In this document: positions 55,003-64,000 of the stretch, piece after piece | Layout: each line of letters begins with the position of its first letter | Position numbering within the stretch: position 1 is the stretch's first letter | NCBI RefSeq assembly: GCF_025398735.1 | Contig: NZ_CP104694.1 | Span: 5,421,465 to 5,485,464 of the forward strand | Source of the DNA: Tahibacter amnicola | GTDB lineage: Bacteria > Pseudomonadota > Gammaproteobacteria > Xanthomonadales > Rhodanobacteraceae | Direction of reading: 5' to 3' | DNA length: 64,000 nucleotides | Program-made: the position numbers and the translations under genes | The notes under the pieces: model-generated | Database searches by the model: none | Seen by the model: only the letters and a program-made list of their open reading frames with translations | What the model was told of the DNA's origin: nothing

Positions 55003-57248
55003 CGGCCGGCCTGTCGCGCCGCCAGTTTCTGACGGTGATGCTGTCGGCCACCGGCGCGCTGGTCGTCGGCGTGGGCCCGGCCCGGGCCGCCGCAACGGCC
55101 GCCGTGCCCCCGGAATTGCTGGGCGATGCACTCACCTCGCTGGGCGCCTTCGTGCGGATCGAGCGCAACAACCGCATCGTCATCGGTGCACGCGGCTGCG
55201 AGATCGGTCAGGGCGTCATCACCTCGCTCCCCATGCTGATCGCCGAGGAACTCGACGCCGACTGGACCCGCATCCGCGTGGAACAGCTGCCCTACGGCTA
55301 CGAACTTGGCCCGGACGGCCCGCGCAACCGCTATGGGCCGCAGGGCGCCGGCGGCAGCACCAGCATTCCGACCGGCTGGAAAGACCTCCGCCAGGCCGGC
55401 GCCGTGGCGCGCTGGCTGCTGATGGAAGCCGCCGCCCAGCAGTGGCAGCTGCCCCGCGAGCGCCTGACCACCGAGGCCGGCCACGTGGTGCATCCGGACG
55501 GCAGCCGCATTCCCTACGCCGAACTGGTGGAAAAGGCGGCCGCGATCCTGCCGCCCTCGGAAGCGGTGCCGACCAAGTCGCCGGACCAGTTCCGGGTGAT
55601 CGGCAAACCCGTACGGACGGTCGACGCCCACGCGATCGTCACCGGCCAGACCCGCTTCGGAATCGATAGCTATGCCGGCGGCGCACTCACGGCCGTGATC
55701 GCCCGGTGCCCGTACCTGGACGGGACGGTCGGCAAGGTCGATGACAGCGCGGCACGCGCCATCGAGGGTGTGGAAGATGTCTTCACCATCGATGGCCCGG
55801 TTCCCGGCTCGGCGCTGACGACCAATCTAGCGGCAGGCGTCGTCGTACTGGCACGCAACACCTGGGCCGCGCTCAAGGGACGTAACGCGCTCAAGATCGA
55901 ATGGAAACAAGGCCCCTGGGCCGAGGAGTCCAGCGCCCGTCTGGAAGCTGCCGCCGAGGAGGCGATGAAGGGCGAAGGCAATGCCATCCGCGCCGATGGC
56001 GACATCCCCAAAGCAGCAAAAGGCGCAAAAAGGAACCTTTCCGCAACCTACCAAGTGCCCTTCCTGGCCCATGCCACGATGGAGCCGCCGCACGCACTGG
56101 TCAAGCTGGAAGGCGAACGCGCGCTCTTCATCGGTTCGCTGCAGGACCCCAGCGGCGCCTCGGTCGTCATCAGCGACCTGACCGGCATCAACCGCGAGAA
56201 CATCGAGATCCGCATGACCCGCGCCGGCGGCGGTTTCGGCCGTCGTCTCAAGAACGACTACGTGGCAGAAGCTGTCATGGTGGCGCGTAAGGCCGGCAAG
56301 CCGGTCAAGCTGATGTGGTCGCGCGACGACGATCTACGGCACGATTTCTATCGCCCCTACGGCCTGCACAAGCTGGCTGCCACCTTCGACCGGAAGGGAC
56401 AGCTCACCACCTTCAAGCACCACTGCGCCGCCACGCCCGTCAACTATCGCGCAAAAGACCTGGCCGACGAGCCCGCGCATATCGGGTGCCTGGAAGCCGA
56501 CGATTTCCCTGCCGGCCTGATGCCTCATTTTGAACGCCGGTTCTTCGCACTGGAATCGGGCCTGCCGCGCGGCTGGTGGCGCGCGCCGGTGCATGCCTTC
56601 GGCGCATTCGCGGTGCAATGTTTCCTCGACGAACTGGCCGTGGACACACGCCAGGATGCGGTGGACCTTCGCCTGAAGCTCCTGGGCGAAGCGCGTGACC
56701 TGCCCTACTCCGGTCACGGTGGTCCGCAGTTCAACACCGGTCGCCTGGCCGACGTGCTGCGCCGTTGTGCCGATGCCATCGACTGGAAGCGCAAACGCAC
56801 CGATGGACGCGGTGTAGGCATTGCCTGCCACTTCACCTTTGGCGGCTACGTGGCGCATGCGTTCGAAGTGTCGGTCGAAGGCGGCGAACTGCGCATCCAT
56901 CGTGCCATCTGCGTGGCAGACGTCGGCCGCGTAGTGAACCCGCTCGGTGTCGACGCCATGATGATGGGCGGCACCATCGACGGCATTTCCACGGCACTGA
57001 ACCTGGCCATCACGGTGAAGGACGGACAGGTGCAGCAGTCGAGTTTTGCCGACTATCCCATCGGCCGCATGGCGCAGATGCCGGCCGAGGTCGAAGTCAT
57101 CGTGGTGCCTTCAGAGCATGACCCGAGCGGCGCCGGGGAAATGGGTATTCCCACCGTGGCGCCGGCATTGGCCAATGCGATCTATGCCGCCACCACGGTG
57201 CGCATCCGCAAGCTGCCGTTGCTGGCCGAGCTCAAGCGGCTGCTGTGA
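54999..57248 (+). CDS. Molybdopterin-binding subunit, isoquinoline-1-oxidoreductase-like
   Basis: A 749-residue Mo-hydroxylase subunit. A twin-arginine signal ([21 protein letters not shown]) sends it, folded, to the periplasm. Mo-cofactor motifs are [10 protein letters not shown] and the C-terminal [19 protein letters not shown], whose Glu is the catalytic base in the family. It hydroxylates a small aldehyde or heterocycle. GTG start at 54999 overlaps the 2Fe-2S subunit stop. No cytochrome subunit or dedicated XdhC-type accessory gene is encoded next to it. Confidence 0.92.
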   Translation: MTAGLSRRQFLTVMLSATGALVVGVGPARAAATAAVPPELLGDALTSLGAFVRIERNNRIVIGARGCEIGQGVITSLPMLIAEELDADWTRIRVEQLPYGYELGPDGPRNRYGPQGAGGSTSIPTGWKDLRQAGAVARWLLMEAAAQQWQLPRERLTTEAGHVVHPDGSRIPYAELVEKAAAILPPSEAVPTKSPDQFRVIGKPVRTVDAHAIVTGQTRFGIDSYAGGALTAVIARCPYLDGTVGKVDDSAARAIEGVEDVFTIDGPVPGSALTTNLAAGVVVLARNTWAALKGRNALKIEWKQGPWAEESSARLEAAAEEAMKGEGNAIRADGDIPKAAKGAKRNLSATYQVPFLAHATMEPPHALVKLEGERALFIGSLQDPSGASVVISDLTGINRENIEIRMTRAGGGFGRRLKNDYVAEAVMVARKAGKPVKLMWSRDDDLRHDFYRPYGLHKLAATFDRKGQLTTFKHHCAATPVNYRAKDLADEPAHIGCLEADDFPAGLMPHFERRFFALESGLPRGWWRAPVHAFGAFAVQCFLDELAVDTRQDAVDLRLKLLGEARDLPYSGHGGPQFNTGRLADVLRRCADAIDWKRKRTDGRGVGIACHFTFGGYVAHAFEVSVEGGELRIHRAICVADVGRVVNPLGVDAMMMGGTIDGISTALNLAITVKDGQVQQSSFADYPIGRMAQMPAEVEVIVVPSEHDPSGAGEMGIPTVAPALANAIYAATTVRIRKLPLLAELKRLL

Positions 57249-57280
57249 AAGCTTCCGGCGCGTCCTCGCCGGCGCGCCGA

Positions 57281-58078
57281 TCAATCCTGCCAGTCGCAGC
57301 TGGCACTGGCCTCCGACGCCCGCACCGCCGCCTCCTGTGCCGTGTGCGGGTTGTAGAGCCCGACATGCGACAGATATTTCCGAGCGATACCTTCGCCGAC
57401 ACTCTCGTCGGGGGTGTAGGCCTTGGCGAAACGGGTGGATTTGCACCGCACCACGTTATGGCCGCGCTGGCGCAGCTCCTTCGCGGCGGCCAGGCCCTGG
57501 CTCAAGGGGTCCATCGGCTTGGCCGATTCCTCGGCCGGCGGCGCGACGCGCAGGCTTCCGTCGGCGTTGTACAGGCGCGTTGTCAGCACCGGCGTCTCGA
57601 CGATGGCTTCCACCCCGGGTGCCACGGCGCCGGCGGCAGCGGCCTGGCGCGCGCTGCGTTCCTGCCGCGGCGGTGCGGGTGCATTGGCCGCCTGCCCTTG
57701 CTGCGGCGCCGTCACCGACAGCGGCGGCATCTCGTGGACCAGTGGCGGCGCAATGCTCGGCGGCGGCTCGCTCCATTCGATCAGCGAAACACTCACCACG
57801 CCGGCGCGTGACTCCGGTTCGAAGCGGGGTCGCATGAACTGCTGCATCAGGTAGGCCAGCAGCAGGTGCACCACCACGACAATGACAATGGCGATGCCGA
57901 TGATGCGCCGGTCATAGGCTGGCCGACGCCACCGCACCTCGTGCAGCAGGGCACGCCGCAACGGCAGCACCTGTGCCGCCGCACGCGCCGGATCGATCCG
58001 CGGCGGAACGGGACGCGGGGGCGTCGCCGAAGGCGCAGGCGACGCGGGGTCGCGGTGGACGGGCGGAGCAGTGTTCAT
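57281..58078 (-). CDS. Membrane-anchored proline-rich protein with conserved C-terminal domain (paralogue 1)
   Basis: A 265-residue protein: cytoplasmic N-terminal region, one membrane helix (IIGIAIVIVVVVHLLLAYLM), a Pro/Ala-rich linker and a small C-terminal domain with TRFAKAYTPDESVGEGIA and ending SASCDWQD. The layout resembles TonB-type energy transducers, but no TonB motif is seen. The downstream neighbour (58146-59003) has the same layout and similar C-terminal motif, so the two are paralogues and are likely co-transcribed. Role unknown; converges with the molybdenum enzyme genes. Confidence 0.75.
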   Translation of the reverse strand: MNTAPPVHRDPASPAPSATPPRPVPPRIDPARAAAQVLPLRRALLHEVRWRRPAYDRRIIGIAIVIVVVVHLLLAYLMQQFMRPRFEPESRAGVVSVSLIEWSEPPPSIAPPLVHEMPPLSVTAPQQGQAANAPAPPRQERSARQAAAAGAVAPGVEAIVETPVLTTRLYNADGSLRVAPPAEESAKPMDPLSQGLAAAKELRQRGHNVVRCKSTRFAKAYTPDESVGEGIARKYLSHVGLYNPHTAQEAAVRASEASASCDWQD

Positions 58079-58145
58079 GGAAACGGGCACATAGGCGCGC
58101 CCAGTTTAACGGCGCGCTCCGCGTCGGGTATTAGAAACGCGTTAC

Positions 58146-59003
58146 TCACTCGGGCTTGTGCTCCCAGGGCGCCGGCTCCCAGGGGGTTTCCTCATCAGCC
58201 GGCGGCGTCCGCCGGGGCTTGAAGGGCGGGTTGACCCGCATCTTCTTGAGCCCCTCCGGGTTGGGCGGGGCGAAACCCCATCCGCAACCGCCAATGACCA
58301 GGCTCCAGGCGCAACTGATGCGGGATCCCCAGGGGGTGCGAAACGACTTCTTCACCGTCGCGCGCCGGACGAAACGCTCGACGGCCGATTCGTCGCTTGG
58401 CGCCCAGGCATCCGCAAACGCAGTCTCACGCGGCTTGTAGGCGTTGCCGTGCTTCATGAACGGGGCGGTTTCCCCGATCACATTGGCCTTGTCGCCCAGG
58501 GACTTCCTCGGGGCATCCAGGGAAACCTGCAGGTCACCCTGGGGCGAATACAGGGTCAGGGGCGCGGCGGGCGGGGGTGGCGCGTCCGTCGGGGCTTCCA
58601 GCCTCTGCGCCGGACGTGCGGACGGTGCCGCTGCCAACGGCGCCTTGCGGCGCGACGTCGCCGCCGACGGGGGCGCGGTGATCACCGGTTCCGATTCCGG
58701 AACCACAGCAGGCGGCGTCACGGGCAGCGCGTCGGGCACTTCAGCCCGCTCGATCAGACGCACCTGCAACACCGGCTCGTCCGGCAACGGCTCGGGCCGC
58801 GGCCAGGAGAACAGGGCATACAAGTGCAGCAACAGTGCGACGAGCGCGGCAACTGCCATGCGGCGTCGCTCGGCACGGTCGGTATCCGGCAGGAAGGCGC
58901 TGGCACGGCGCCGATCGATCAACACCTGCGCAGCGGCAATGGCCGGATCTTCCGGCGGCGCCACGACCTCTTCGCGAAAAATGGCAGCGGCGTTCGAGGA
59001 CAT
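58146..59003 (-). CDS. Membrane-anchored proline-rich protein with conserved C-terminal domain (paralogue 2)
   Basis: A 285-residue protein with a membrane helix near residues 45-70 (MAVAALVALLLHLYALFSWP), a long Pro/Ala linker and a C-terminal domain with ETAFADAWAPSDESAVERFV and SRISCAWSLVIGGCGWGF, comparable to ETAFAK...PDES...SC(A/D)W in its neighbour. ATG at 59003 is preferred over an upstream TTG. Upstream gene of the pair; function unknown. Confidence 0.72.
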   Translation of the reverse strand: MSSNAAAIFREEVVAPPEDPAIAAAQVLIDRRRASAFLPDTDRAERRRMAVAALVALLLHLYALFSWPRPEPLPDEPVLQVRLIERAEVPDALPVTPPAVVPESEPVITAPPSAATSRRKAPLAAAPSARPAQRLEAPTDAPPPPAAPLTLYSPQGDLQVSLDAPRKSLGDKANVIGETAPFMKHGNAYKPRETAFADAWAPSDESAVERFVRRATVKKSFRTPWGSRISCAWSLVIGGCGWGFAPPNPEGLKKMRVNPPFKPRRTPPADEETPWEPAPWEHKPE

Positions 59004-59099
59004 AGGCGCTCGCAAAAAAGTCGGGCGAGCTTAGCCGGCGTCCGCTAAATGTCGGCTTAGCCGGGCGGGGCTTGCGCGGTGACGCCCTGTCCGCGCCCA

Positions 59100-59130
59100 G
59101 AAAAAAAGACGGGCACCGAAGTGCCCGTCT
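59100..59130 (-). terminator. Intrinsic terminator of the glycine-zipper gene
   Basis: On the minus strand, a stem of 10 bases (AGACGGGCAC / GTGCCCGTCT) with a TTCG tetraloop is followed directly by seven T. It lies 88 bases beyond the stop of the glycine-zipper gene. A second perfect 9-base hairpin (CCCGGCCTC/GAGGCCGGG) lies at 59139-59161. Confidence 0.9.
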
Positions 59131-59217
59131 GTCCCGATCCCGGCCTCGTCCTGAGGCCGGGCTGGCAGCTGTTGGAGAAGCTGCCTGCCGTTTCCGAAGG
59201 AAGCGGCGTGTCACCCT

Positions 59218-59787
59218 TTACTCGGCAGGAACCACGCTGCCGTTGACGCGAACCCGCAGTCGGTTGCCCGGATGATGATCCATCGTGGTGTGATAGATAT
59301 CACCGTGGTAGCGGTAGGTCACGCGGTAACCCACTACCTCACGATTGGCCCGATAGTTCGTCTGGCGACGACAACGGGTTTCATAGTCCTGCGTGTAGTA
59401 GCCGCGGGTCTCATGGTAGTCACCGCGACGACGGGCGCTCTCATGGCCGATCGAACCACCGATCACGGCGCCGGCGATGGTGGCCGCCTTGCGGCCGTCG
59501 CCCTTGCCGACCTGGTTACCCAGTGCGCCGCCGACCACGGCACCCAGGATAGTCGGGCCTGTGGTATCCCGACGCGACACATGACCGGAGTGGTAACGCG
59601 TCACGGGTTCGTCATAACAAACTTCCCGACTTACCGGATAGCGCGAACGCTCGATGATCGGATCCACATCCACAACGGTCGCCCAGTCGTAACGCGGACC
59701 ATAGTAATCGGCGCGCTGGTAGGCGAATGCCGGGCTGGCGAGCGCCAGGCCCGCCGCCAAAACCAAGGTGCTACGAATACTCTTCAT
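59218..59787 (-). CDS. Glycine-zipper outer-membrane-type protein
   Basis: A 189-residue exported protein (signal peptide KSIRSTLVLAAGLALASPAFA). The central region has a glycine-zipper pair, TILGAVVGGALGNQVGKG then IAGAVIGGSIGHES, matching the 17-kDa-antigen/glycine-zipper-2TM family. Tyr- and Arg-rich flanks are typical. It is probably periplasmic or outer-membrane associated. AGGAGG precedes the ATG at 59787. Confidence 0.85.
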   Translation of the reverse strand: MKSIRSTLVLAAGLALASPAFAYQRADYYGPRYDWATVVDVDPIIERSRYPVSREVCYDEPVTRYHSGHVSRRDTTGPTILGAVVGGALGNQVGKGDGRKAATIAGAVIGGSIGHESARRRGDYHETRGYYTQDYETRCRRQTNYRANREVVGYRVTYRYHGDIYHTTMDHHPGNRLRVRVNGSVVPAE

Positions 59788-59922
59788 ACCGCCTCCTAAC
59801 CGGGCGTCAATTGCCCGTACGTGGCACCACGGTAGGTCTGCGGGACTGAATTCCCTGTTAATTCCGATAGTTAGATTGCGTTCATTCAGGGGGCGTTGGC
59901 GCGGGTGAATTGTGCGCATAGA

Positions 59923-60633
59923 TCACCGGCCACGCTGTGCCCACTCCAGCGCCAGGCGTGCCGCCTGGGCCGCATCGTGTCCGAGCAGTGGCGAGACATG
60001 GCCGCCTTTTACCATTGTGTATAAATCACACTCCCACGCCGCTGCCAGTGAAACACTCGTGGCGTGGGGGACATCCTTGTCATCACCTGTGGCAATGAGC
60101 AGGCAACGGCAATCGGGTCGCGCGACTTCGACGCCCGCATGGGCCTCGCGCAATACGGCTGCCGATTCATCCCGCCAGCGCCGGTAGGCGTACAGGCGCG
60201 CGGCCGCATCGGCGTCCGGCATCGCCCGCACCGTCGAGGCGAATTTCCGCCGGCTGGCCCAGGGCACCACGTCCGCAGGTCCTTCGTAGGGTGGCAGGTG
60301 CGGTTCGATACCCCAGGGCGGCACGGAATTGACGAGGACCAGCCCGCTCGCCCCGGCCCCGCGCGCAATCTGCGCAGCGACCAATCCGCCGAGACTGGCC
60401 CCTGCCAGCAGCAAGCCGGGCCATTGCGCGGCGATCTGCCGCATCTGCCCGACGTAGTCGTCAAGGACGGTATGCCCGAGCCCGCCCGCGGCGGGCTGCC
60501 AGTCCGGCGTCAGCACGTGCCACCCGTGTGCCGCAAATACGCGTCGCCAGATGCCCCATTCCCAGCCGCCGCCACCGGCGCCATGGATCATGAGGACGAC
60601 TGGCCTGTCTCTACCTTCCGACATCGACATCAT
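59923..60633 (-). CDS. Alpha/beta hydrolase
   Basis: A 236-residue alpha/beta hydrolase with the nucleophile elbow GASLGGLVAAQIA, an oxyanion-hole-like HGAGGGGWEW near the start, a probable acid in ATGDDKDVP and the His in KGGHVSPLLGHD. Substrate unknown. The start is at or near 60633 (two in-frame Met codons, MMSMSEG); further upstream sequence does not look coding. Confidence 0.82.
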   Translation of the reverse strand: MMSMSEGRDRPVVLMIHGAGGGGWEWGIWRRVFAAHGWHVLTPDWQPAAGGLGHTVLDDYVGQMRQIAAQWPGLLLAGASLGGLVAAQIARGAGASGLVLVNSVPPWGIEPHLPPYEGPADVVPWASRRKFASTVRAMPDADAAARLYAYRRWRDESAAVLREAHAGVEVARPDCRCLLIATGDDKDVPHATSVSLAAAWECDLYTMVKGGHVSPLLGHDAAQAARLALEWAQRGR

Positions 60634-60866
60634 TTCCGTTGACCTCACCGCGGCCTGTCCACCGCCAGCCTTTCCACGCAGCGACCACCATCCCGCGACG
60701 CAGCTTGACGGTTTGGTGACAAGCAGCAACCCTATGCCAGACGCGCCGACCCTGCGGCGCGTCCCCGCCATGACCGCCCGCCCGAGCTGCCGCTCGAAGG
60801 GCACGCTCACCTGAGCGGACGACCATGACGGCCCTTCAACCACGCAGTCGCTGGGAGGGTCTGGTC

Positions 60867-62909
60867 ATGTCCTATAGTACCGATGGCATCCGAAACATCG
60901 CGCTCGTGGGTCACGCGAGCGCGGGCAAGACGACGTTGTTCGAAGCGCTGCTGCAAGCCGGCGGCGTGATACAGACGCAAGGCAGCGTCGATCGAGGCAC
61001 CACGGTGTCAGACTTCGACCCGATGGAGAAGGAACGGCAACACTCCATTGCCGCCGCCATCGCCTCCATCGATTCCGGCGACTGCCATATCAACCTCATC
61101 GACACGCCGGGCGGGCCCGAATTCCGCGGCCCTACGCTCAGCGCACTCGCTGCCGTGGAAACCTGCGCCATTGTCGTAAATGCCCACAACGGGATCGAAT
61201 TCAGCACGCACCGCCTGATGGACTATGCCGCCGCCCGCGGCCTGTGCCGGATGCTGATCGTCAACAAGATCGACGGCGGCAACTGCCGCGCGCTGGTCGA
61301 ACAGCTGCGCGAGACGTTCGGCCCCGAATGCCTGCCGGTAAACCTGCCTGCACAGGATGGCAAGAGCGTCATCGACTGCTTCTTCAAGCCCGAAGGCGTG
61401 AGCGACCTTGGACCCGTCGCCGCCGCGCACCAGCGCATCATCGACCAGGTGGTCGAAATCAACGAAACCGTCATGGGTCACTACCTGGATGAAGGCGAAG
61501 AAGGCCTCTCCGGGCAGGAACTGCACGATGCCTTTGAACAATGCCTGCGCGAAGGGCATCTGGTACCGATCTGCTTCGTCTCGGCGCGTACCGGCGCCGG
61601 AGTCAAGGAACTGCTCACACTGATCGAGAAACTCGCGCCCAATCCGCGCGAAGGCAATCCTCCGCCCTTCGTCAAGGGCATCGGCGCCGATGCCACGCCG
61701 ATCAGCTGCGCACCCGATCCCGCCGCGCACGTCGTGGCCGACGTGTTCAAGATCGTCAACGATCCCTTCGTCGGCAAGCTCAGTATCTTTCGCGTGTACC
61801 AGGGGACCATCCGGAAAGACACGCAGCTGTTCATCGACGACGGCAAGAAGCCGTTCAAGGTAGGGCACCTGTTCAAGCTCAAAGGCAAGGATCACGTCGA
61901 GATCGACCAGGCCATCCCCGGTGACATCGCCGCCGTGGCCAAGGTGGAGGAAATCCACTTCGACGCCGTCCTGCACGATTCGCACGACGAAGACCACATT
62001 CACCTCAAACCCCTGGATTTCCCCGTCCCGATGTTTGGGCTGGCCGTGGAGCCCGCCCACAAGGGCCAGGAACAGAAGCTCGCCACCGCGCTGCACAAGT
62101 TGTGCGAGGAAGACCCCTGCTTCCGTGTCGAGCACAACAAGGAGCTCAACGAGACCGTCATTCGCGGCCTATCGGATCTCCACCTCAAGCTCACGCTCGA
62201 GCGCATGCGCGACCGCTACGGCGTCGAGGTGAAATCACGCCCGCCACGCATCGCCTACCGCGAAACCGTCGGCGTGAACGCCGAAGGTCATCATCGTCAC
62301 AAGAAGCAGACGGGCGGCGCCGGCCAGTTCGGCGAAGTATTCCTGCGCATCGAACCGCTGGAACGCGGAGCCGGCTTCGAGTTCGTCGACGCGGTCAAGG
62401 GTGGCACGATTCCCGGCCAGTTCCTCCCCGCCGTGGAGAAAGGCGTGCGCCAGGTGCTCGAGCATGGCGCCATTGCCGGCTACCAGATGCAGGACGTGCG
62501 CGTCATCGTCTACGACGGCAAGTCGCATCCGGTCGATTCCAAGGAAGTGGCGTTCGTCTCCGCCGGCAAGAAAGCGTTCCTGGACGCGATCTCCAAGGCA
62601 CGTCCCACGCTGCTCGAGCCGGTCGTGAACATGGAAGTGTTCGTTCCCGACAACCACATGGGTGATGTGACCGGCGCACTGGCCAGCAAGCGGGCGCGCA
62701 TCAATGGCACTGATTCCGCCCACGGTGGCGAGATCATCATCAAGGCGCAGGTGCCGCTGGCGGAAGTGTCCGACTACCAGACCGAGCTCAAGTCCATGAC
62801 CGGCGGCCGTGGCCGCTACGCCATTGAATTCAGCCACTACGAAGCAGTGCCGCCGAACGTCCAGAAGCAACTGATGGACGCCTACAAGCCGCGCGTGGAA
62901 GAAGACTGA
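60867..62909 (+). CDS. EF-G-like GTPase (second-type, FusA2 family)
   Basis: A 680-residue translational GTPase. G1 GHASAGKTTLFEALL, G3 DTPGGPEF and G4 NKIDGG are intact; the switch I region reads ERQHSIAAAIASID rather than RGITI of canonical EF-G, as in the EF-G-like second group. Domains II-V follow (GGAGQFGEVFLRIEPLERG and VPLAEVSDYQTELKSMTGGR). It is an extra EF-G paralogue, with a role possibly in stress or ribosome recycling. ATG at 60867 has a GGGAGGG upstream. Confidence 0.92.
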   Translation: MSYSTDGIRNIALVGHASAGKTTLFEALLQAGGVIQTQGSVDRGTTVSDFDPMEKERQHSIAAAIASIDSGDCHINLIDTPGGPEFRGPTLSALAAVETCAIVVNAHNGIEFSTHRLMDYAAARGLCRMLIVNKIDGGNCRALVEQLRETFGPECLPVNLPAQDGKSVIDCFFKPEGVSDLGPVAAAHQRIIDQVVEINETVMGHYLDEGEEGLSGQELHDAFEQCLREGHLVPICFVSARTGAGVKELLTLIEKLAPNPREGNPPPFVKGIGADATPISCAPDPAAHVVADVFKIVNDPFVGKLSIFRVYQGTIRKDTQLFIDDGKKPFKVGHLFKLKGKDHVEIDQAIPGDIAAVAKVEEIHFDAVLHDSHDEDHIHLKPLDFPVPMFGLAVEPAHKGQEQKLATALHKLCEEDPCFRVEHNKELNETVIRGLSDLHLKLTLERMRDRYGVEVKSRPPRIAYRETVGVNAEGHHRHKKQTGGAGQFGEVFLRIEPLERGAGFEFVDAVKGGTIPGQFLPAVEKGVRQVLEHGAIAGYQMQDVRVIVYDGKSHPVDSKEVAFVSAGKKAFLDAISKARPTLLEPVVNMEVFVPDNHMGDVTGALASKRARINGTDSAHGGEIIIKAQVPLAEVSDYQTELKSMTGGRGRYAIEFSHYEAVPPNVQKQLMDAYKPRVEED

Positions 62910-62920
62910 CCTGCCCCAGC

Positions 62921-62952
62921 GCCTTGCCCGCCGATCCTTCGGCGGGCAAGGC
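62921..62952 (+). terminator. Hairpin after EF-G gene
   Basis: A perfect 13-base inverted repeat (GCCTTGCCCGCCG at 62921-62933; complement at 62940-62952) just after the stop. No T tract, so a Rho-type or stabilising hairpin. Confidence 0.6.
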
Positions 62953-63094
62953 TGTCTCCGCTGTGTCGCGCCGTACTGACGGTGCTCCATTGATACAGAC
63001 GCAGCGAAACCCGCATCCCCCTACCCTGTCCCCGCCCCCTTCTTTCCGAATTGGGACGGGTCTCGCACTTCCCGCAATTACCACTTTCCACAGA

Positions 63095-63123
63095 TTGCAT
63101 TCTCCAAATGCGATTCGTATACA
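63095..63123 (+). promoter_or_regulatory. Candidate sigma-70 promoter
   Basis: TTGCAT (63095-63100) and TATACA (63118-63123) with a 17-base spacer, placing the transcription start about 25 bases before the ATG at 63154. Weak -35, good -10 and spacing. Confidence 0.4.
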
Positions 63124-63153
63124 TCCGCCGCCCCTCCCCCTGATGGAACGCGT

Positions 63154-64000
63154 ATGGATACTCGAATGAACGCATTGCTGGCCGCGCTGTTGCTGGCCAG
63201 CTCTACCTCGCATGCCGCCTGGACCGCAAACGGACCTGACGGCGGCTATATCTTCGACTTGGTCACCCACGGCAACGCCGCGCTGGCCGCTACCGGCGAC
63301 GGCATTTATCGTTCGATTGACGGCGGCCTGCAGTGGGCACGCTTGGGCGACCTGCCACGCGGACTGGAAATGTCCAGCATCACGGCCAGTCACAGCGGAG
63401 AACGTCTCTGGGCCACCTCGCAATGGAGCTCTGACGTCTTCCGCAGCACAGACTTCGGACGGACCTGGACCCGCCACGAGGCCAACTTCGCGACGGACGT
63501 CGTGATCCACCCGCTGCGTAGTGAGAGCCTGATCGCCTACAACCGCTACAACGATATACCGATGGTTTCCCAGAACGGCGGCGAATCCTGGCGCCGCGTC
63601 GTCAGCCCTGCGGACTTCCGGCCGGAAGCCATCGCCGCAGATCACGCCGTCGCGTATGCGTTCTACGCTGCGGTGGACGGCGGACTGATGCGCTCCGTGG
63701 ACGGCGGCCTGAATTGGACACCACTCCCCAATGCCAGCTACTCCGAAACCACGGACCTCGTAGTCGATCCCTTCGACCCAAACATTCTCCTGACCTCGCA
63801 CGGGCGGATGGTTGCCGGATCAGTCGGCCGCTACGTCGTCAATAGCCAGTCTTACACGCGCCCCCAATCCGGCAGCAGCAGTGCACTGGGCCTGGTGGCT
63901 GATCCGACCACGCCCGGACGCTTCTGGTGGTCGGCGATCTCGCTCAATGGCATCTACAACAGTGATGTCTATGAGTCGACCGATCACGGTAACAGCTGGC
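63154..64000 (+). CDS. Secreted BNR/Asp-box exoprotein (3' end outside window)
   Basis: 282 codons are visible with no stop. Signal peptide (NALLAALLLASSTSHA). Asp-boxes RSIDGGLQW, RSTDFGRTW, SQNGGESW, RSVDGGLNW and ESTDHGNSW mark a beta-propeller. It belongs to the same superfamily as the exoprotein at 41.5 kb. The start may be 63154 or 63166. Confidence 0.82.
   Translation, partial: MDTRMNALLAALLLASSTSHAAWTANGPDGGYIFDLVTHGNAALAATGDGIYRSIDGGLQWARLGDLPRGLEMSSITASHSGERLWATSQWSSDVFRSTDFGRTWTRHEANFATDVVIHPLRSESLIAYNRYNDIPMVSQNGGESWRRVVSPADFRPEAIAADHAVAYAFYAAVDGGLMRSVDGGLNWTPLPNASYSETTDLVVDPFDPNILLTSHGRMVAGSVGRYVVNSQSYTRPQSGSSSALGLVADPTTPGRFWWSAISLNGIYNSDVYESTDHGNSW

Noticed and set aside
1-64000. 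tRNA, rRNA, insertion sequences and prophage genes
   Set aside because: No conserved tRNA arm pattern, transposase motif or phage gene was recognised on either strand.

Overview
The window reads as a high-GC, gene-dense chromosomal segment of a gammaproteobacterium of the order Xanthomonadales (Lysobacterales), most plausibly a Rhodanobacteraceae-type genus. The main grounds are a fused aspartate kinase/diaminopimelate decarboxylase (LysAC) in one operon with MurL and MurD2, the D-glutamate route known from Xanthomonas. Other supports are a yajC-secD-secF operon, divergent trmJ/suhB, an rnfCDGE-nth operon, and several secreted beta-propeller/BNR-type proteins. This placement is an inference from gene content. 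I found no tRNA, rRNA, insertion sequence, phage gene, CRISPR array or replication origin.

Layout. 1-8.9 kb: a protein cut by the window edge, a transglutaminase-like exported protein, an AraC regulator with a glyoxalase-fold partner, a methyltransferase, a cytochrome P450, a 0.7-kb gap and a secreted beta-rich protein. 8.9-17.3 kb: a double-receiver protein, a B12-binding radical SAM protein, a low-affinity phosphate transporter with its DUF47 partner (a Pho-box-like site lies upstream), a CorC-type CBS membrane protein, ExoD, TrmJ and SuhB. 17.5-27.6 kb: a large propeller sensor kinase, a LodA/LodB-type cysteine-tryptophylquinone oxidase pair, a coupled trio (TPR-AAA ATPase, small membrane protein, TPR membrane protein) and KptA. 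A bidirectional terminator then separates these from SecF-SecD-YajC. 31.1-35.6 kb: rnfC, rnfD, rnfG, rnfE and nth, tightly overlapped, without rnfA or rnfB.

35.8-41.3 kb: a phosphate-selective-porin-like protein, followed by the most striking locus. This is an exported low-complexity protein with two canonical EF-hand loops and eight Cys, each in an E(G/A)KCG motif, followed by a DUF692 (MNIO) enzyme, a DUF2063 partner and a DoxX-family membrane protein. The arrangement matches the HvfABCD-type copper-binding RiPP systems, but the precursor carries an EF-hand pair and an 11-residue tandem-repeat core.

41.5-50.1 kb: a BNR-repeat exoprotein, a dienelactone hydrolase, and the lysAC-murL-murD2 operon, in which murL is interrupted by an apparent one-base frameshift at a G5/C5 run. 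50.3-64 kb: a PhzF-like protein, an exported amidohydrolase, an APC permease, an isoquinoline-oxidoreductase-like molybdenum enzyme (2Fe-2S plus Mo subunits), two paralogous membrane-anchored proline-rich proteins of unknown role, a glycine-zipper protein, an alpha/beta hydrolase, a second-type EF-G, and a BNR-repeat exoprotein running off the end.
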